DNA from: Allohahella sp002354735
GTDB lineage: Bacteria > Pseudomonadota > Gammaproteobacteria > Pseudomonadales > Oleiphilaceae
DNA length: 64,000 bases
NCBI RefSeq assembly: GCF_047946665.1
Contig: NZ_CP172312.1
Span: 4,402,001-4,466,000, forward strand
Direction of reading: 5' to 3'
In this document: one piece after another, positions 38,601-47,537 of the stretch
How the letters are laid out: each line of letters opens with the position of its first letter
Numbering within the stretch: position 1 is the stretch's first letter
Program-made: the position numbers and the translations under genes
The notes under the pieces: generated by a model
Seen by the model: the letters and a program-made list of their open reading frames with translations, nothing else
Told to the model about the DNA's origin: nothing
The model's database searches: none

Positions 38601-40688
38601 ACTTACCAGTACTTCTCCTCAACCTATCAGCACTGGTGCGAACCGATCATCAATACTTTCGATCCACTCGCTCAGGTGGCGGCCTGGGGACGAGAAGGGA
38701 TCAACCTGGTCTATGCCGGCTACTCGATCCTTTTCAGCATCAGAAATCAGCTTATCAGCGGCAGACCACTGCCGGAGATTGAAATCGAAGCCACCCGCGG
38801 ATTGGCGTTCCTGCGCAAACACCACCAGTTGCCGATTGCGCGATATCTGAAGCTGTGCAGCTATCAGTCGATTCTAGCGCTCCAGGGCAAGACGCCCGAT
38901 CCGAAGTCACTTGACTCTGACTCGCTGCACGCGATGGTTGTCTTCGATGGTGACTTCACGACGCCATCAATTGACCTGGCGTTCTACAGTAGCGCCATGA
39001 TCCGACATGCCTATCTCATGGGGGACAGACCTGCGCAGCAGCAGTTCGTACAAAACCGCGGCATGATCGGCGCTTTCCTGCCAGACAGTCCGTCCGTCAC
39101 CGATGCCAGCTTTTATTCGGCGCTGATACTGCTGAACGAGGCAAAGCCCAACGACGAGGATATTGGCTCGGCGCGGGAATACAGAGATCTGTTGCGAACG
39201 TGGGCTGCTGACAGTCCGCAGAATTTCGAGCACAAACAGCTGCTGATCAGTGCAGAACTCGCACGAATCGAGGCTGACAGTGAACTGGCAATGACGCTGT
39301 ACGACCAGGCGATAGATGCGGCAGAAAAGGCAGGCTTCCTCCAGTGCCAGGCCATTGCCTGCGAGCGATATGCACGCTTCTGGCTGGCACGGCAGCAACA
39401 GCGTCTGGCTCAGCATTTCATCAAAGAGGCGCATTATCACTATGGTCGCTGGGGAGCCTCGGCCAAGTGTATGCTCATCGAGCGTGAGTGGCCGTCGCTA
39501 TCGGGCGCCTGGAGAAATGTCTCTTATGGTGGCTACGATGATCCGACTTCATTCAGTGCGACGAAGGTCGTCTCTCCGGCCAGTCTGCTCGACTACCAGT
39601 CACTGCTGAGAGCTAATCAGTTGCTCTCACAGGAAGTGAATACCAGCGATTTGCTCAAGAAAATGATGGAAGTCCTCCTGGTGAATGCCGGTGCGCAACA
39701 CGGTGGCATCGCGGTCAACGACGAGGGAGTGCTCAGGCTCGGCGTGTGTGGAAATGTCGATGCAGGAACCGGCGAGATCGATTGCCGTCTATTCGGTGCC
39801 GATCACGAGGTGCAGACGCACCAGTCTGTGGGAACTCCAGAACAGGCAGAGTCCTTGCTGCCAGACGCGATCATCCGTTATGTCCAACATACCTGTGAAA
39901 CACTGCTATTGGAGAAGCCAGCGGAAGATCAACGCTTTCTCAATAACGCCTATCTTCAGCGGCACCGCCCAAAATCTGTGCTGTGTCTGCCAATTATCGG
40001 TCAGGGGCGGCTTATCGCCATTGTCTATCTCGAGAACAATCTCACTGAAAAAACATTTACTCATCAGCACAAGGATACGCTGGAACTCATTGCTGCCCAG
40101 GCCGCCGTTTCACTGGTAAATGCTCGTCACTATGGCCAACTGGAAGAAAAGGTCAGGCTGCGGACCGAAGAGCTTCATCGGCTGGCCAGTATCGATGCCC
40201 TGACCGGCGTCGCCAATCGTCGGGAATTCGATACCGTCCTCAAGCGGGAGTGGGCGCGAAGCCAGCGCGACGGTCTGCCACTCTCCCTGCTCATGATCGA
40301 TATCGACCATTTCAAGCTATACAACGACCACTACGGTCACCCTGTGGGCGATCGCTGTATCAATGCTGTCGCCCAGGCACTGCAGCATGTTGTGCATCGT
40401 TCGAGTGATTTGCTTGCGCGTTATGGAGGTGAGGAGTTTGCCATTCTCATCAGTGGATCAAAGGACGTGGATATCCTTCAGATTGCACGAAACTGCCTGG
40501 AGGCAGTTCGAAGTCTGAATATACCTCACGCCTGTGTAGAGGAGGGCGATCACGTCACAATCAGTCTCGGCGTCTGCACGATGTCTGCTGTCCACGGTGA
40601 CGATGCTGAGCTCATCGTCACCAAGGCGGACGAGGCACTTTACAGAGCCAAGGATCTCGGTCGAAACCGCTTCTGCGTCGCCGACTGA
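35616..40688 (+). CDS. giant kinase-like/AAA ATPase/GAF/diguanylate cyclase protein
   Basis: A 1690-residue soluble signalling protein. Residues 10-280 are a Ser/Thr-kinase-like domain: Lys46 in VIVKFQ, HRDYHPGN with Asp138 and Asn143, SPEQ at 184-187. The usual DFG triplet is replaced by NFS (157-159), so metal binding is probably impaired. An AAA/STAND ATPase follows, with Walker A GYSGVGKT (337-344) and Walker B LFLDDLQ (464-470), then a long TPR-like helical region. A GAF domain lies near 1350-1510. A C-terminal GGDEF domain has an intact GGEEF (1604-1608) and an RxxD inhibitory site (RSSD) five residues upstream, so it should make c-di-GMP. Related proteins usually end in a histidine kinase. 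The start is uncertain: GTG 35616, TTG 35631 or ATG 35634. Confidence 0.88.
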   Translation: MTANRLMRLSGFTIKDVLYSRDDAAVALANAGPDHSDYGGDDVIVKFQITEYPSADSDARWKHEYQVLQTIESEYILRVLALEHHNNIYVLVLENFPSVTLSHFLRDNDLSLDQRLQIACRLVRALGEVHRHQIIHRDYHPGNVLINPETLHLKLCNFSLATGLRAKPVPHDVGNRWGAVQYMSPEQTGRTGLEVDYRSDFYSLGVTLFELFTGRLPFMTDDLMTLMHSHIAREPELLTAVRGDIPASLAAIVHKLLAKLPDERYQSSLGIQADLDECQQQWQQYQYIKAFAPGSKDKPQTFRVSRKLYGRTADEAVLTDCFERVSSGHSEMVVVAGYSGVGKTVLVQQLQQPELATKGFFISGKCDQYNRSQPYSALTQAFPMLIQQLLSEPEVVLDAWRETLTTALGNNAGVIVELLPELALITGHPPAVPPLPAAEAEARFVLAWSQFINALCSPERPLVLFLDDLQWAGVPTLTLLEKQLANHPDTALMVVGAYRSNEIDEGHPLTHTLATLEQGRTPVASVQLEPLQAEDIAALLADTLHCPAEATGDLTQLCLEKTHGNPFFLTQFLETLHDQGDIWHDHVLGCWRWNVKRIRQRDITDNVVDFMVCKLQQLNGAAQSLLAIAAHLGNEFTVRQLAAVCERDVIATAATLKPVLNAGFIVPLDDQLLSSKDRVQLSEARCHFLHDRVQQAAWHLTPDNEQQALQLRIGRHLLAASTPAEIEDNPFIVLQALNNALDLIDAEDERAQLVALNLSAGLKVKKAAAYKAAAGFLGTAQKLLPASAWTEQASLAFSIHKALAEAEYLAGRFEAADAIYTVVQSASQNPSDLVELSLVQAQQYQMQGRFPEAIAVMLASLQQLGYQFPENEEAADAELLEAFQTTKAALTACEEVELLTAGEMSDAVSLQCMQLHNALAVALYLVGAFKSYAVNACRMVQLTLEHGQCELSAIGYLTYATAMSSMGEAYPQCYRMGRLAKTMSDQWDNKYYRATTYQYFSSTYQHWCEPIINTFDPLAQVAAWGREGINLVYAGYSILFSIRNQLISGRPLPEIEIEATRGLAFLRKHHQLPIARYLKLCSYQSILALQGKTPDPKSLDSDSLHAMVVFDGDFTTPSIDLAFYSSAMIRHAYLMGDRPAQQQFVQNRGMIGAFLPDSPSVTDASFYSALILLNEAKPNDEDIGSAREYRDLLRTWAADSPQNFEHKQLLISAELARIEADSELAMTLYDQAIDAAEKAGFLQCQAIACERYARFWLARQQQRLAQHFIKEAHYHYGRWGASAKCMLIEREWPSLSGAWRNVSYGGYDDPTSFSATKVVSPASLLDYQSLLRANQLLSQEVNTSDLLKKMMEVLLVNAGAQHGGIAVNDEGVLRLGVCGNVDAGTGEIDCRLFGADHEVQTHQSVGTPEQAESLLPDAIIRYVQHTCETLLLEKPAEDQRFLNNAYLQRHRPKSVLCLPIIGQGRLIAIVYLENNLTEKTFTHQHKDTLELIAAQAAVSLVNARHYGQLEEKVRLRTEELHRLASIDALTGVANRREFDTVLKREWARSQRDGLPLSLLMIDIDHFKLYNDHYGHPVGDRCINAVAQALQHVVHRSSDLLARYGGEEFAILISGSKDVDILQIARNCLEAVRSLNIPHACVEEGDHVTISLGVCTMSAVHGDDAELIVTKADEALYRAKDLGRNRFCVAD

Positions 40689-40704
40689 GTTTCTGCTGTC
40701 GACT

Positions 40705-42843
40705 TCAGATGCTGGTACTGTTTGGTATCATTGAGGGCAACTGGAACAGGTATGGCATCGGCCGCGTCTTGTTTCGTCCGCATATTTCGATCTCTGCCAA
40801 TGCCAGGGCATGCTGAAAGCCGCTAACCGCCTCCTGAGCCCGCTGGTCGGCGAAGTAAGGCTCTCGGGGATCATCACTATATTGCCCGAGGGTATCGTAC
40901 TGTACGCCGCTCAGGAGATACTCAAATGATAGTGTATACAGTGCGATGTCCAGAGGTGGATACCACCCTACAGCCTTGTCCTTGCTCGTGATCACAGTAC
41001 GTCGAGCCGGCAGTGGATTATAGATGCAACCTGAGACGCTGGGGCTGAAGGACATGAGGGGATACTGCGCATAATTGACCGATGCATGCAGCGGCCCTGC
41101 GATGTAGATGATGTGGGAGACAATCTGAATCAGATAGTCGAGGCTGTCTATCATGAATGGCTGTTGGGGGTTGCCAGTCGGCTTCAGACCGTTGAGTCCT
41201 TTGAAATCAGCAAACCTGGGTGAGACAAGCTCGCTAATGAACCCCTGCAGTTCACTGTCGCCGGCCACTGCAGTGTCGTCCGCGTAATAGATCCCCAGAT
41301 AGGCTGTCACGTAGCGCTTGATGGCGTCCCACAGTAGCAGCGTGTCGTCCCGGAATGCGAAGTCGGGCAAGCTGCCGGCATCGACGCCGCGAGCGTCAAA
41401 CAAGCGATCCGGGCTCTGCTCGTCCCACCGCCAGGCCTGCCTTGCCTCGGAGACCATGGCCAGGGACGACTCCACTTTCAAGCCGACAGTGTTGGCCACA
41501 ACCCCGCCAGGAATAACGAGACTGTGCATGGCGTTGTCGTTGATGTTCAACGTGAAACGGAAATGCGGAATCAGCAACTGCAGTAAAGGATGTTGATCAG
41601 ACAATTGGCGGTGTGCCGCAACGATCATCGGGTCCAGCGTCAGGTGGCAGGCGCCGAGGTGGGCGACGTTTTCGTGCTGCATCGCACAGGCCACGTTCAC
41701 CAGCGTCTTGGCGAGTTGCCACTTCAGGCCCTTGGCATCGTTGGCGTCAGCGCAGTCGTTGGGTGTGAAGATAGGCGCAGATTCTGCGTCATGTTGCTGT
41801 TGCAGCTGAATGGCAATCGGCTGCATTGCGCCGTTGCTCTCGGGGTATCCCGGGCCAGGATCGGGGTTCCAATAAAACACGGCGATCGGCGCGGCCACAT
41901 AGCGCTCCTCACCATGATTGGGATCAGTCCTGGCGTCGGCCAGCATCGAATAGTCGCATACGTAAAGCCGTCTTTTTTTGGCGGCAGCTTTCAGCGTCAG
42001 TCCTGCATCCCCGGTTACTGACTGGAGTATCGCATCTGTGAGCGGCATTTTTTTGAGCAGTGCGGACAAGCGTGTCGCGTAGGCCGGCGCATCCTTATCG
42101 GGTCTGACTCCCGTCAGAATGGTCGTATTGAACCCTGCAGTCTGTAGATAGCCAAAATACCAATCCTGCTCATAAGGTTCGGCCTTGCTCTTCATCCAAG
42201 GCTGCCTCGTGACCTCCAATGTCTGCGGCTTGGGCAGGAGCTCGAAAAGCTTTGTGTAGTCAGCGACGCCGGTCGCCTGGAGATAATCCCGTCGACCATC
42301 TCGATCAAGCATGCTGAAGAGGGTCGATCTCAGTAAAGCCGTTGGGCCATCACGAAGCATTTCTTCAAATACCTGATTCAGGCCTGTGGCCATCCGCTGA
42401 AGGTCAGCTGGAATTCTAACCAGGCCTTCCAGGGCTCGAGGCACCTTGCTCAGGCTACCCAGCAGACCCTTCAGGTTCTCCAGGTCACGCTCGAGATGAA
42501 AGATGCTCAGGTTGTCTTCGAGCTTGTCCCAGGCTTTTTCAACATCCCGGATTGCTTCAGTGGGCAGATCGCCTTCCAGCTCTTCTGCAAGAATGCCGAG
42601 TACGACATACTTGAAATTCGCGGCGAGACGCAGGAATACTGGCAGTACCTTGGCGGTGTAGGCCAGCGAAAATTCCTCGCCTTTCGGTACCCCGGCAGAT
42701 AATGGCACATGCTCCAGGTACGACTGCATGTAGTTATAGTTGGTGCGCGCCAGGGAGAGCTGGAACTGGCGCTGAGACTGGGCTGCGGGGCTGTCGTTCT
42801 GGGGAAGACTGGGCATGGTTGTGCTGGGTAGGGCATCGATCAT
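40705..42843 (-). CDS. bacterial lipoxygenase
   Basis: Non-haem iron lipoxygenase, 712 residues, expected to add O2 to polyunsaturated fatty acids. The iron ligands can be placed: His390 and His395 in QHENVAHLGACHL, His585 and Asn589 in HASVNYAQYP, and the C-terminal Ile712 carboxylate. The adjacent family block AAHRQLSDQHPLLQLLIPHF is well kept. No signal peptide is evident, unlike secreted Pseudomonas LoxA. The start is ATG 42843 with AAGGA seven bases upstream; a TTG at 42885 is the alternative. It ends 16 bases from the stop of the converging giant kinase gene. Confidence 0.9.
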   Translation of the reverse strand: MIDALPSTTMPSLPQNDSPAAQSQRQFQLSLARTNYNYMQSYLEHVPLSAGVPKGEEFSLAYTAKVLPVFLRLAANFKYVVLGILAEELEGDLPTEAIRDVEKAWDKLEDNLSIFHLERDLENLKGLLGSLSKVPRALEGLVRIPADLQRMATGLNQVFEEMLRDGPTALLRSTLFSMLDRDGRRDYLQATGVADYTKLFELLPKPQTLEVTRQPWMKSKAEPYEQDWYFGYLQTAGFNTTILTGVRPDKDAPAYATRLSALLKKMPLTDAILQSVTGDAGLTLKAAAKKRRLYVCDYSMLADARTDPNHGEERYVAAPIAVFYWNPDPGPGYPESNGAMQPIAIQLQQQHDAESAPIFTPNDCADANDAKGLKWQLAKTLVNVACAMQHENVAHLGACHLTLDPMIVAAHRQLSDQHPLLQLLIPHFRFTLNINDNAMHSLVIPGGVVANTVGLKVESSLAMVSEARQAWRWDEQSPDRLFDARGVDAGSLPDFAFRDDTLLLWDAIKRYVTAYLGIYYADDTAVAGDSELQGFISELVSPRFADFKGLNGLKPTGNPQQPFMIDSLDYLIQIVSHIIYIAGPLHASVNYAQYPLMSFSPSVSGCIYNPLPARRTVITSKDKAVGWYPPLDIALYTLSFEYLLSGVQYDTLGQYSDDPREPYFADQRAQEAVSGFQHALALAEIEICGRNKTRPMPYLFQLPSMIPNSTSI

Positions 42844-43041
42844 CAACTTTTCCTTACAGCAGAAAGATGGGACTACATCGATCAAGATTTTTTTTGTTGC
42901 CTATAAGGTATAGATGATGAGGAGGGAAGTGCGAAGTTACGTGAATCGAGTGGCGTGTTAGAGTTGGCGTTCAAAGTACCGGAACCTGTTGCGCAAATGC
43001 AAAAGCAGCGGCAGACCCTGGCCATTGTTTGGAGTAACTTG

Positions 43042-43872
43042 ATGACGAGCTTGTTTATTCCCGCTTCTGCGGCCAAACATTGTGCGAAGCCTGGCCTCCA
43101 ACGCCTGATCTTCAGGTCCTGGTGGCGACCTGGGAGCGGCAGTACGCGAATCCTCGCCAGTCTGCTGCTGTCTTCGGCTGTAACCTTCGCTCAGGCGGAA
43201 GAAAACACGTCCACTCTGCAACGTCCTCTCATTCTAGGCTTCGTCGAGTTTCCGCCTGCGTCGTATGTGGATGCCGATGGTAAGCCTGCTGGAGAACTAC
43301 TGGATTTGGGGCAGCGGGCGCTCGCAGAGGCCGGTTACAGCTGGGAGGCGAAGCACTATCCCGCAAACAGGCTGGCTTCGTACATGGGCACGGGCGAGGT
43401 CGATCTGTTCCTCGGCATATCCACTGTTCCTGGCTTCGAGGGCAATACAATCGCCGGAGAGAAGACGATCGCGCATATCGAGCTGCGCGCCTACGCCAAG
43501 GGCGATGCACCGGTAGTAGAACGCTGGGAAGATCTGAGAGGAAAGACGGTCATCATCCTGCGCGGATACAGTTACGGTGGCTGGATAGGCGAAATTCTGG
43601 ATCCCGCTAATGGCATCAACGCGCTGGAGGTGGACGAGCACGAACAGGCCCTCAAGGTGCTGAACCTGGGTCGGGGGGACATTCTGCTGGACTACAAAAG
43701 CCCGGTTGACACCGCGCTCAGGCAGGTCGAAGTGCCCGACTTGCAAAGCACGCTGATCTCGCTGCTCAATTGCAAGTTCGTCGTGTCCCGAAAGACGCCT
43801 CAGGCGCAGAAAGTGCTGACAGACCTTGAGGCAGCCTTCGAGCGCCTGGAAGAGCGTGAGGCAGTGTACTGA
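43042..43872 (+). CDS. periplasmic solute-binding protein (SBP family 3-like)
   Basis: A 276-residue binding protein of the bacterial extracellular solute-binding family 3 (amino-acid type). The ATG at 43042 has GGAG seven bases upstream and is preferred to the GTG at 42955. An unusually long basic N-terminal region precedes the hydrophobic signal core ASLLLSSAVTFAQA. The mature part has FVEFPPASYVDADGKPAGE and RWEDLRGKTVIILRGYSYG, typical of lobe 1 and hinge. No permease or ATPase gene is adjacent, so it may be an orphan or serve a sensor. Confidence 0.75.
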   Translation: MTSLFIPASAAKHCAKPGLQRLIFRSWWRPGSGSTRILASLLLSSAVTFAQAEENTSTLQRPLILGFVEFPPASYVDADGKPAGELLDLGQRALAEAGYSWEAKHYPANRLASYMGTGEVDLFLGISTVPGFEGNTIAGEKTIAHIELRAYAKGDAPVVERWEDLRGKTVIILRGYSYGGWIGEILDPANGINALEVDEHEQALKVLNLGRGDILLDYKSPVDTALRQVEVPDLQSTLISLLNCKFVVSRKTPQAQKVLTDLEAAFERLEEREAVY

Positions 43873-43873
43873 C

Positions 43874-44236
43874 TCACGATCGTGAGGCGTCTATCAAATC
43901 GAGCACCAGCTCAGGCGGCCGACACACCTTTACGCCGGCAGGCGCCACCACAATCGGCCGATTGATCAGCCTTGGGTGCGCCGCCAGCGCATCTAGACGA
44001 GCTTCTTCGGTCGTCGTGGCATCACCGAGATTCATGGCCTTGAACTCATCCTCATTCGGTCGCATGAGCTCAAGTACCGAGACACCAGCACGGTCTGCCA
44101 GCGCAGCCAGGATCGCCTTGTCAGGCGGGTTCTTCAGATACTCGACGACGGTCGGCTCGACCCCTGCATCCTTGATCAGCTTAAGGGCCGCACGGGATTT
44201 ACTGCAGGCAGGATTGTGGTAGATCGTGATGTCCAT
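43874..44236 (-). CDS. arsC: ArsC-family arsenate reductase
   Basis: A 120-residue glutaredoxin-coupled arsenate reductase-like protein. The catalytic Cys11 lies in the CX3R loop NPACSKSR, and the C-terminal segment HPRLINRPIVV is the usual ArsC signature. GGAG lies six bases before the ATG. No arsR, arsB or acr3 gene is present, so a role in arsenic resistance is not supported by context; it could be a YffB/Spx-type relative. Its stop is one base from the converging binding-protein gene. Confidence 0.85.
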   Translation of the reverse strand: MDITIYHNPACSKSRAALKLIKDAGVEPTVVEYLKNPPDKAILAALADRAGVSVLELMRPNEDEFKAMNLGDATTTEEARLDALAAHPRLINRPIVVAPAGVKVCRPPELVLDLIDASRS

Positions 44237-44364
44237 AAGGCACTCCGTTGTGAAAGCATATAAAAATACAGCTGAACGGGTGAGTGTTCGGTGAGTAGTT
44301 GAGAAGTCGTGATTCTCATATCCGCATTGTGTAACTGAGCTAGAGACGGTTAGAGGTTATGATA

Positions 44365-47300
44365 TTAACAGGTTGCGCGGAAAGCCCATTTATTAAGCAT
44401 CTTTATCAAGGCTTTCTTATTCAATGGCTTAGCAATATAGTCATCCATTCCCGCGTTCAAAAATTTTTCCTGATCTCCGGGCATTGCGTTCGCCGTTAGC
44501 GCAATTATAGGGGTGCTCTGTATTGCAGATTCCTCTCGGATTGCCCTGGTTGCTTTAATGCCATCCATTTCCGGCATGAAAATGTCCATAAGAATGATGT
44601 CGTAGCCGAAGTCTTTAGCGGCCTGCAAAGCTTCAAGACCGTTGCCAACGACATCCGCGTAGTAGCCGGTGTTCTCAAGCATTGCTCTGAAAACAATTTG
44701 ATTTGCCGGTGAGTCCTCAGCAATCAAAACCCGGACTGGATGGTGCTCTAATTCGGCAGGAGTGAGTTCACAAGCCTCATCGATCGAATCCTGTTGATTC
44801 GTCGCATCGCCAGCTTCAAACGGAATGGTCAGCTCAAAGATCGCGCCATCTCCTGGCCGGCCTTCTGCTACTATAGATCCCCCCATAAGCTCCGTAAGGC
44901 GCTTACAAATGGCCAGCCCAAGGCCAGTTCCTTCATGTTTACGAGAGGCGGTAGAATCGAGTTGGAGGAATGGCTGAAACAGCGTGTCTGCCTGCGCACC
45001 CGAGAATCCAATCCCAGTGTCTTCTATACGGAATTGGAATTGGAGTTCGCTAGATAAAGCCTTTTCCTTTATAACAGAAAGAGTGACTGACCCGTGGTCA
45101 GTAAATTTAAGCGCGTTAGACAGTAAGTTGAGAAGGATCTGCTGGAGCCTGCCGGCATCACCCTTGACCATAACTTCAGACTCAGAGTCGATGTTTCCGA
45201 TCAAGGCAATATTCTTCTGGTCGGCTTTGCTCTGGCAGAGCTTTAGGGCTTTCCGAGCGATTACCGCAAGATTGAATTCGTTGTACTCTAGCTCCAGCTT
45301 ATTGGCCTCCATTTTTGACAGATCGAGCAGCTCGTTCAGCAGGTTCAGTAAATGTTCAGCGGAATCATGCGTGAGATCTATGTATTCCTGATCCTTAGAT
45401 TGAAGTCGGCCGCTCAACTGCATCAGGTTTACCATACCAAGAATCGCGTTCAGGGGCGTGCGTAGCTCGTGACTAACGGTCGCAAGGAAGGCAGTCTTGG
45501 CTTCGTTCGCCGACTCTGCCCTGCGCTTTTCCGATGCCAGTTCATGTTCCTTCTTCTTGAGTTCAGAGACGTCTGTATAGGCGATGATGCTTCCACCCGA
45601 GGGAACCCTCGATTCAATGGCACGTAACCAGCGCCCATCGGAGAGCTCAAGCTCCAGCCCTTCGGGAGCCGGATTCCGATGGTAGGCTATTCTCTGTGCG
45701 TACATTTCATCGCGACTTTGGGGATCTCCATCGGAAAGCCTATAAATTCCGGTTTCTATGCTTTCACGAATCAGATTTTCGAAAGTAACGCCGAGCGAGA
45801 TAGGGCAGTGCTCGCGAGCAAAAAAGTCACGATATTTACGGTTGCAGCTAACCAGTCGGTCGTACTCATCGAACACTGAAAAGCCGTCCGGCAGTGCTTC
45901 AATGGCATCTCTGAACCGCGCATTGCTTTTTTGTAGCGCATGTTTGGCGAGGTCGACCGCTCGCTGATAGCGATAGGGGAGTCGCAACAATAAGTACAGC
46001 AGTGCTGCAATCAGCAGCGCGGATGCGGTAATCAGACCCCACATTCCGGGGGAAATTACGTGAAACGTTGGCGGGGTCGGCACGGTCATGCCAATCTCCC
46101 AACGGCCAGCCGGCAACGAGACCGACGCCGAGAGATGCTCACCTTTGAACACTGCCTCAGATCCGAAAAAAATGTCCCCCTTGCTACCAAGACCATTTCG
46201 ACCGCGAATGGCGACACTGAAGTTCTTAGACAAGCGATAAAAATCTGACACGTTTAGCAGTGAGTCGAGGTCGATGAGAACTGTGGCGAATCCCCAGAAC
46301 TTATCTGATGCATTACGCTCTTCCGAATTTCTATTATCTACAAATACCGGAAGTCTGCCGATTAATGCCGTTCCGCCCTGGAGTAGTTCCAGCGGGCCTG
46401 CTATCCACATCTCCCCCGTTTGAATCGCTTTCGTGGCCACCATCCGCCGATTAGGGTCGGCGAGCAGGTCGTGCCCGAGGGCAGGGCTGTTTGTAGCTTC
46501 GGGCCATAGGTAACTCACGACGCCGTTAGGAGCAAGCTGGAGGCTTCTAATGCCGGTCAAACTTTTTCCAAGGTCCTGTGCGAAGGAAAGAAACCCTTCT
46601 CTGTCTATGTCGTCACGACCAGCTCTCACGAGCCCAGCTAAACCATGCGTCAAGTGGAGGCGTGCATTCAACTCCGTTTCAAGTCGACCACGAATATTAG
46701 AGAGCCGGCTTGATGTCTTCGCTATATCTTCTGCATAGTTGGCTTCGAGCGTGTGAATGTAGTAGCGGCTGCAGGCGATGAAAATTGCAAAGAAGATGCC
46801 CGTTGCGATCGCCAGAGCAATGGGTTTTCTGGATATGAGACTGCCTACGTTTTGAAGGAAGTCGCCAAATCTGTCGTGGCTATGGTCAAGTAAGGTGGCA
46901 TTGGGTAAGGGGGTCGCCGCTATTTCTTTATCGACGAGCTGGGCCAGGTGCTGCAATAGCTTGAGTTCGCTGTCACCAAAGGCCCGTGGAGAGTGATCAA
47001 TGATACAAAGCGTACCCAGCGGGTATCCGTCAGGAGACCGAATAGGGTACCCAGCGTAAAACCGAATCCTGATTTCTCCGGTGACCAGTGGGTTGTTCAT
47101 AAATCGCGCATCTTGCAGTGCGTCCTCGACAACAAGCGGTTCGTCGGATGCCAGTGCATGAGAGCAAAAGGAAATGTTTCTGGCGGTTTCGGTAATCTTG
47201 AGGCCGGATTTGGCCTTGAACCACTGTCGCTCGCTATCGAGAAGAGTGATGATGGCAATGGGTACATCGAACAGCTCTCTCGCCTGGTTGACAATATGAT

Positions 47301-47394
47301 CAAACCGGTGCTCAGCGTCAGAATCCATCAGTGCAAGACAGTGCAGAGCTTCTAATCTTTCAGCTTCATTAGAGGGAGTTGCAGCTTCAATCAT
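44365..47394 (-). CDS. GAF-CHASE-PAS hybrid histidine kinase with receiver, sigma-54 promoter
   Basis: A 1009-residue membrane hybrid kinase. The GAF domain is at about 20-152, TM1 at about 190-209, and a periplasmic CHASE-like domain at about 220-430. TM2 is at about 450-472 and PAS at 492-612. HisKA carries FLATVSHELRTPLNAIL (His642), the HATPase has NLLSNALKFT and GTGLGLAICKRL, and a receiver ends the protein with DIILMDIFMPEMDG and YIAKPL. The open frame extends 68 codons further to 47598, but those residues are not domain-like and the sigma-54-like promoter at 47443-47459 lies inside that extension, so ATG 47394 is chosen. It is divergent from the LuxQ/LuxO-like operon and shares its intergenic LuxO-type site. 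Confidence 0.9.
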   Translation of the reverse strand: MIEAATPSNEAERLEALHCLALMDSDAEHRFDHIVNQARELFDVPIAIITLLDSERQWFKAKSGLKITETARNISFCSHALASDEPLVVEDALQDARFMNNPLVTGEIRIRFYAGYPIRSPDGYPLGTLCIIDHSPRAFGDSELKLLQHLAQLVDKEIAATPLPNATLLDHSHDRFGDFLQNVGSLISRKPIALAIATGIFFAIFIACSRYYIHTLEANYAEDIAKTSSRLSNIRGRLETELNARLHLTHGLAGLVRAGRDDIDREGFLSFAQDLGKSLTGIRSLQLAPNGVVSYLWPEATNSPALGHDLLADPNRRMVATKAIQTGEMWIAGPLELLQGGTALIGRLPVFVDNRNSEERNASDKFWGFATVLIDLDSLLNVSDFYRLSKNFSVAIRGRNGLGSKGDIFFGSEAVFKGEHLSASVSLPAGRWEIGMTVPTPPTFHVISPGMWGLITASALLIAALLYLLLRLPYRYQRAVDLAKHALQKSNARFRDAIEALPDGFSVFDEYDRLVSCNRKYRDFFAREHCPISLGVTFENLIRESIETGIYRLSDGDPQSRDEMYAQRIAYHRNPAPEGLELELSDGRWLRAIESRVPSGGSIIAYTDVSELKKKEHELASEKRRAESANEAKTAFLATVSHELRTPLNAILGMVNLMQLSGRLQSKDQEYIDLTHDSAEHLLNLLNELLDLSKMEANKLELEYNEFNLAVIARKALKLCQSKADQKNIALIGNIDSESEVMVKGDAGRLQQILLNLLSNALKFTDHGSVTLSVIKEKALSSELQFQFRIEDTGIGFSGAQADTLFQPFLQLDSTASRKHEGTGLGLAICKRLTELMGGSIVAEGRPGDGAIFELTIPFEAGDATNQQDSIDEACELTPAELEHHPVRVLIAEDSPANQIVFRAMLENTGYYADVVGNGLEALQAAKDFGYDIILMDIFMPEMDGIKATRAIREESAIQSTPIIALTANAMPGDQEKFLNAGMDDYIAKPLNKKALIKMLNKWAFRATC

Positions 47395-47442
47395 GGTTTG
47401 TAGCTCTATCTGTCGAATGGGGATTCGTTTCAGAGTACACGA

Positions 47443-47459
47443 AGCGAATTTGGTGCCAG
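47443..47459 (-). promoter_or_regulatory. sigma-54-like promoter of the GAF-CHASE hybrid kinase
   Basis: On the minus strand the sequence is CTGGCACCAAATTCGCT, matching the -24/-12 consensus (YTGGCACGrNNNTTGCW) except for C at the G of CACG and one base of TTGC. The GG and GC dinucleotides have the required spacing. Transcription would start near 47432, about 38 bases before the ATG. A LuxO-type palindrome lies 65 bases upstream. Confidence 0.65.
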
Positions 47460-47524
47460 TTTCAACAAAGCTCTTGACACTCCTCTCGAGCTGATCAAAC
47501 CCGGCGCGTATTCCACAGAATGAC

Positions 47525-47537
47525 ATGCAAAATGCAA
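47525..47537. promoter_or_regulatory. LuxO-type upstream activator site (divergent region)
   Basis: ATGCAAAATGCAA matches 12 of 13 positions of the TTGCA-WWW-TGCAA palindrome reported for Vibrio LuxO. The right half plus flank (47529-47537, AAAATGCAA) also forms a perfect 9-base inverted repeat with TTGCATTTT at 47544-47552 across six bases. It lies 65 bases upstream of the minus-strand sigma-54-like promoter and could also affect the plus-strand binding-protein operon. Confidence 0.65.

Noticed and set aside
43874..44236. An arsenic-resistance operon around arsC.
   Set aside because: No arsR, arsB, acr3 or arsH nearby; the gene stands alone between a kinase and a converging binding-protein gene.
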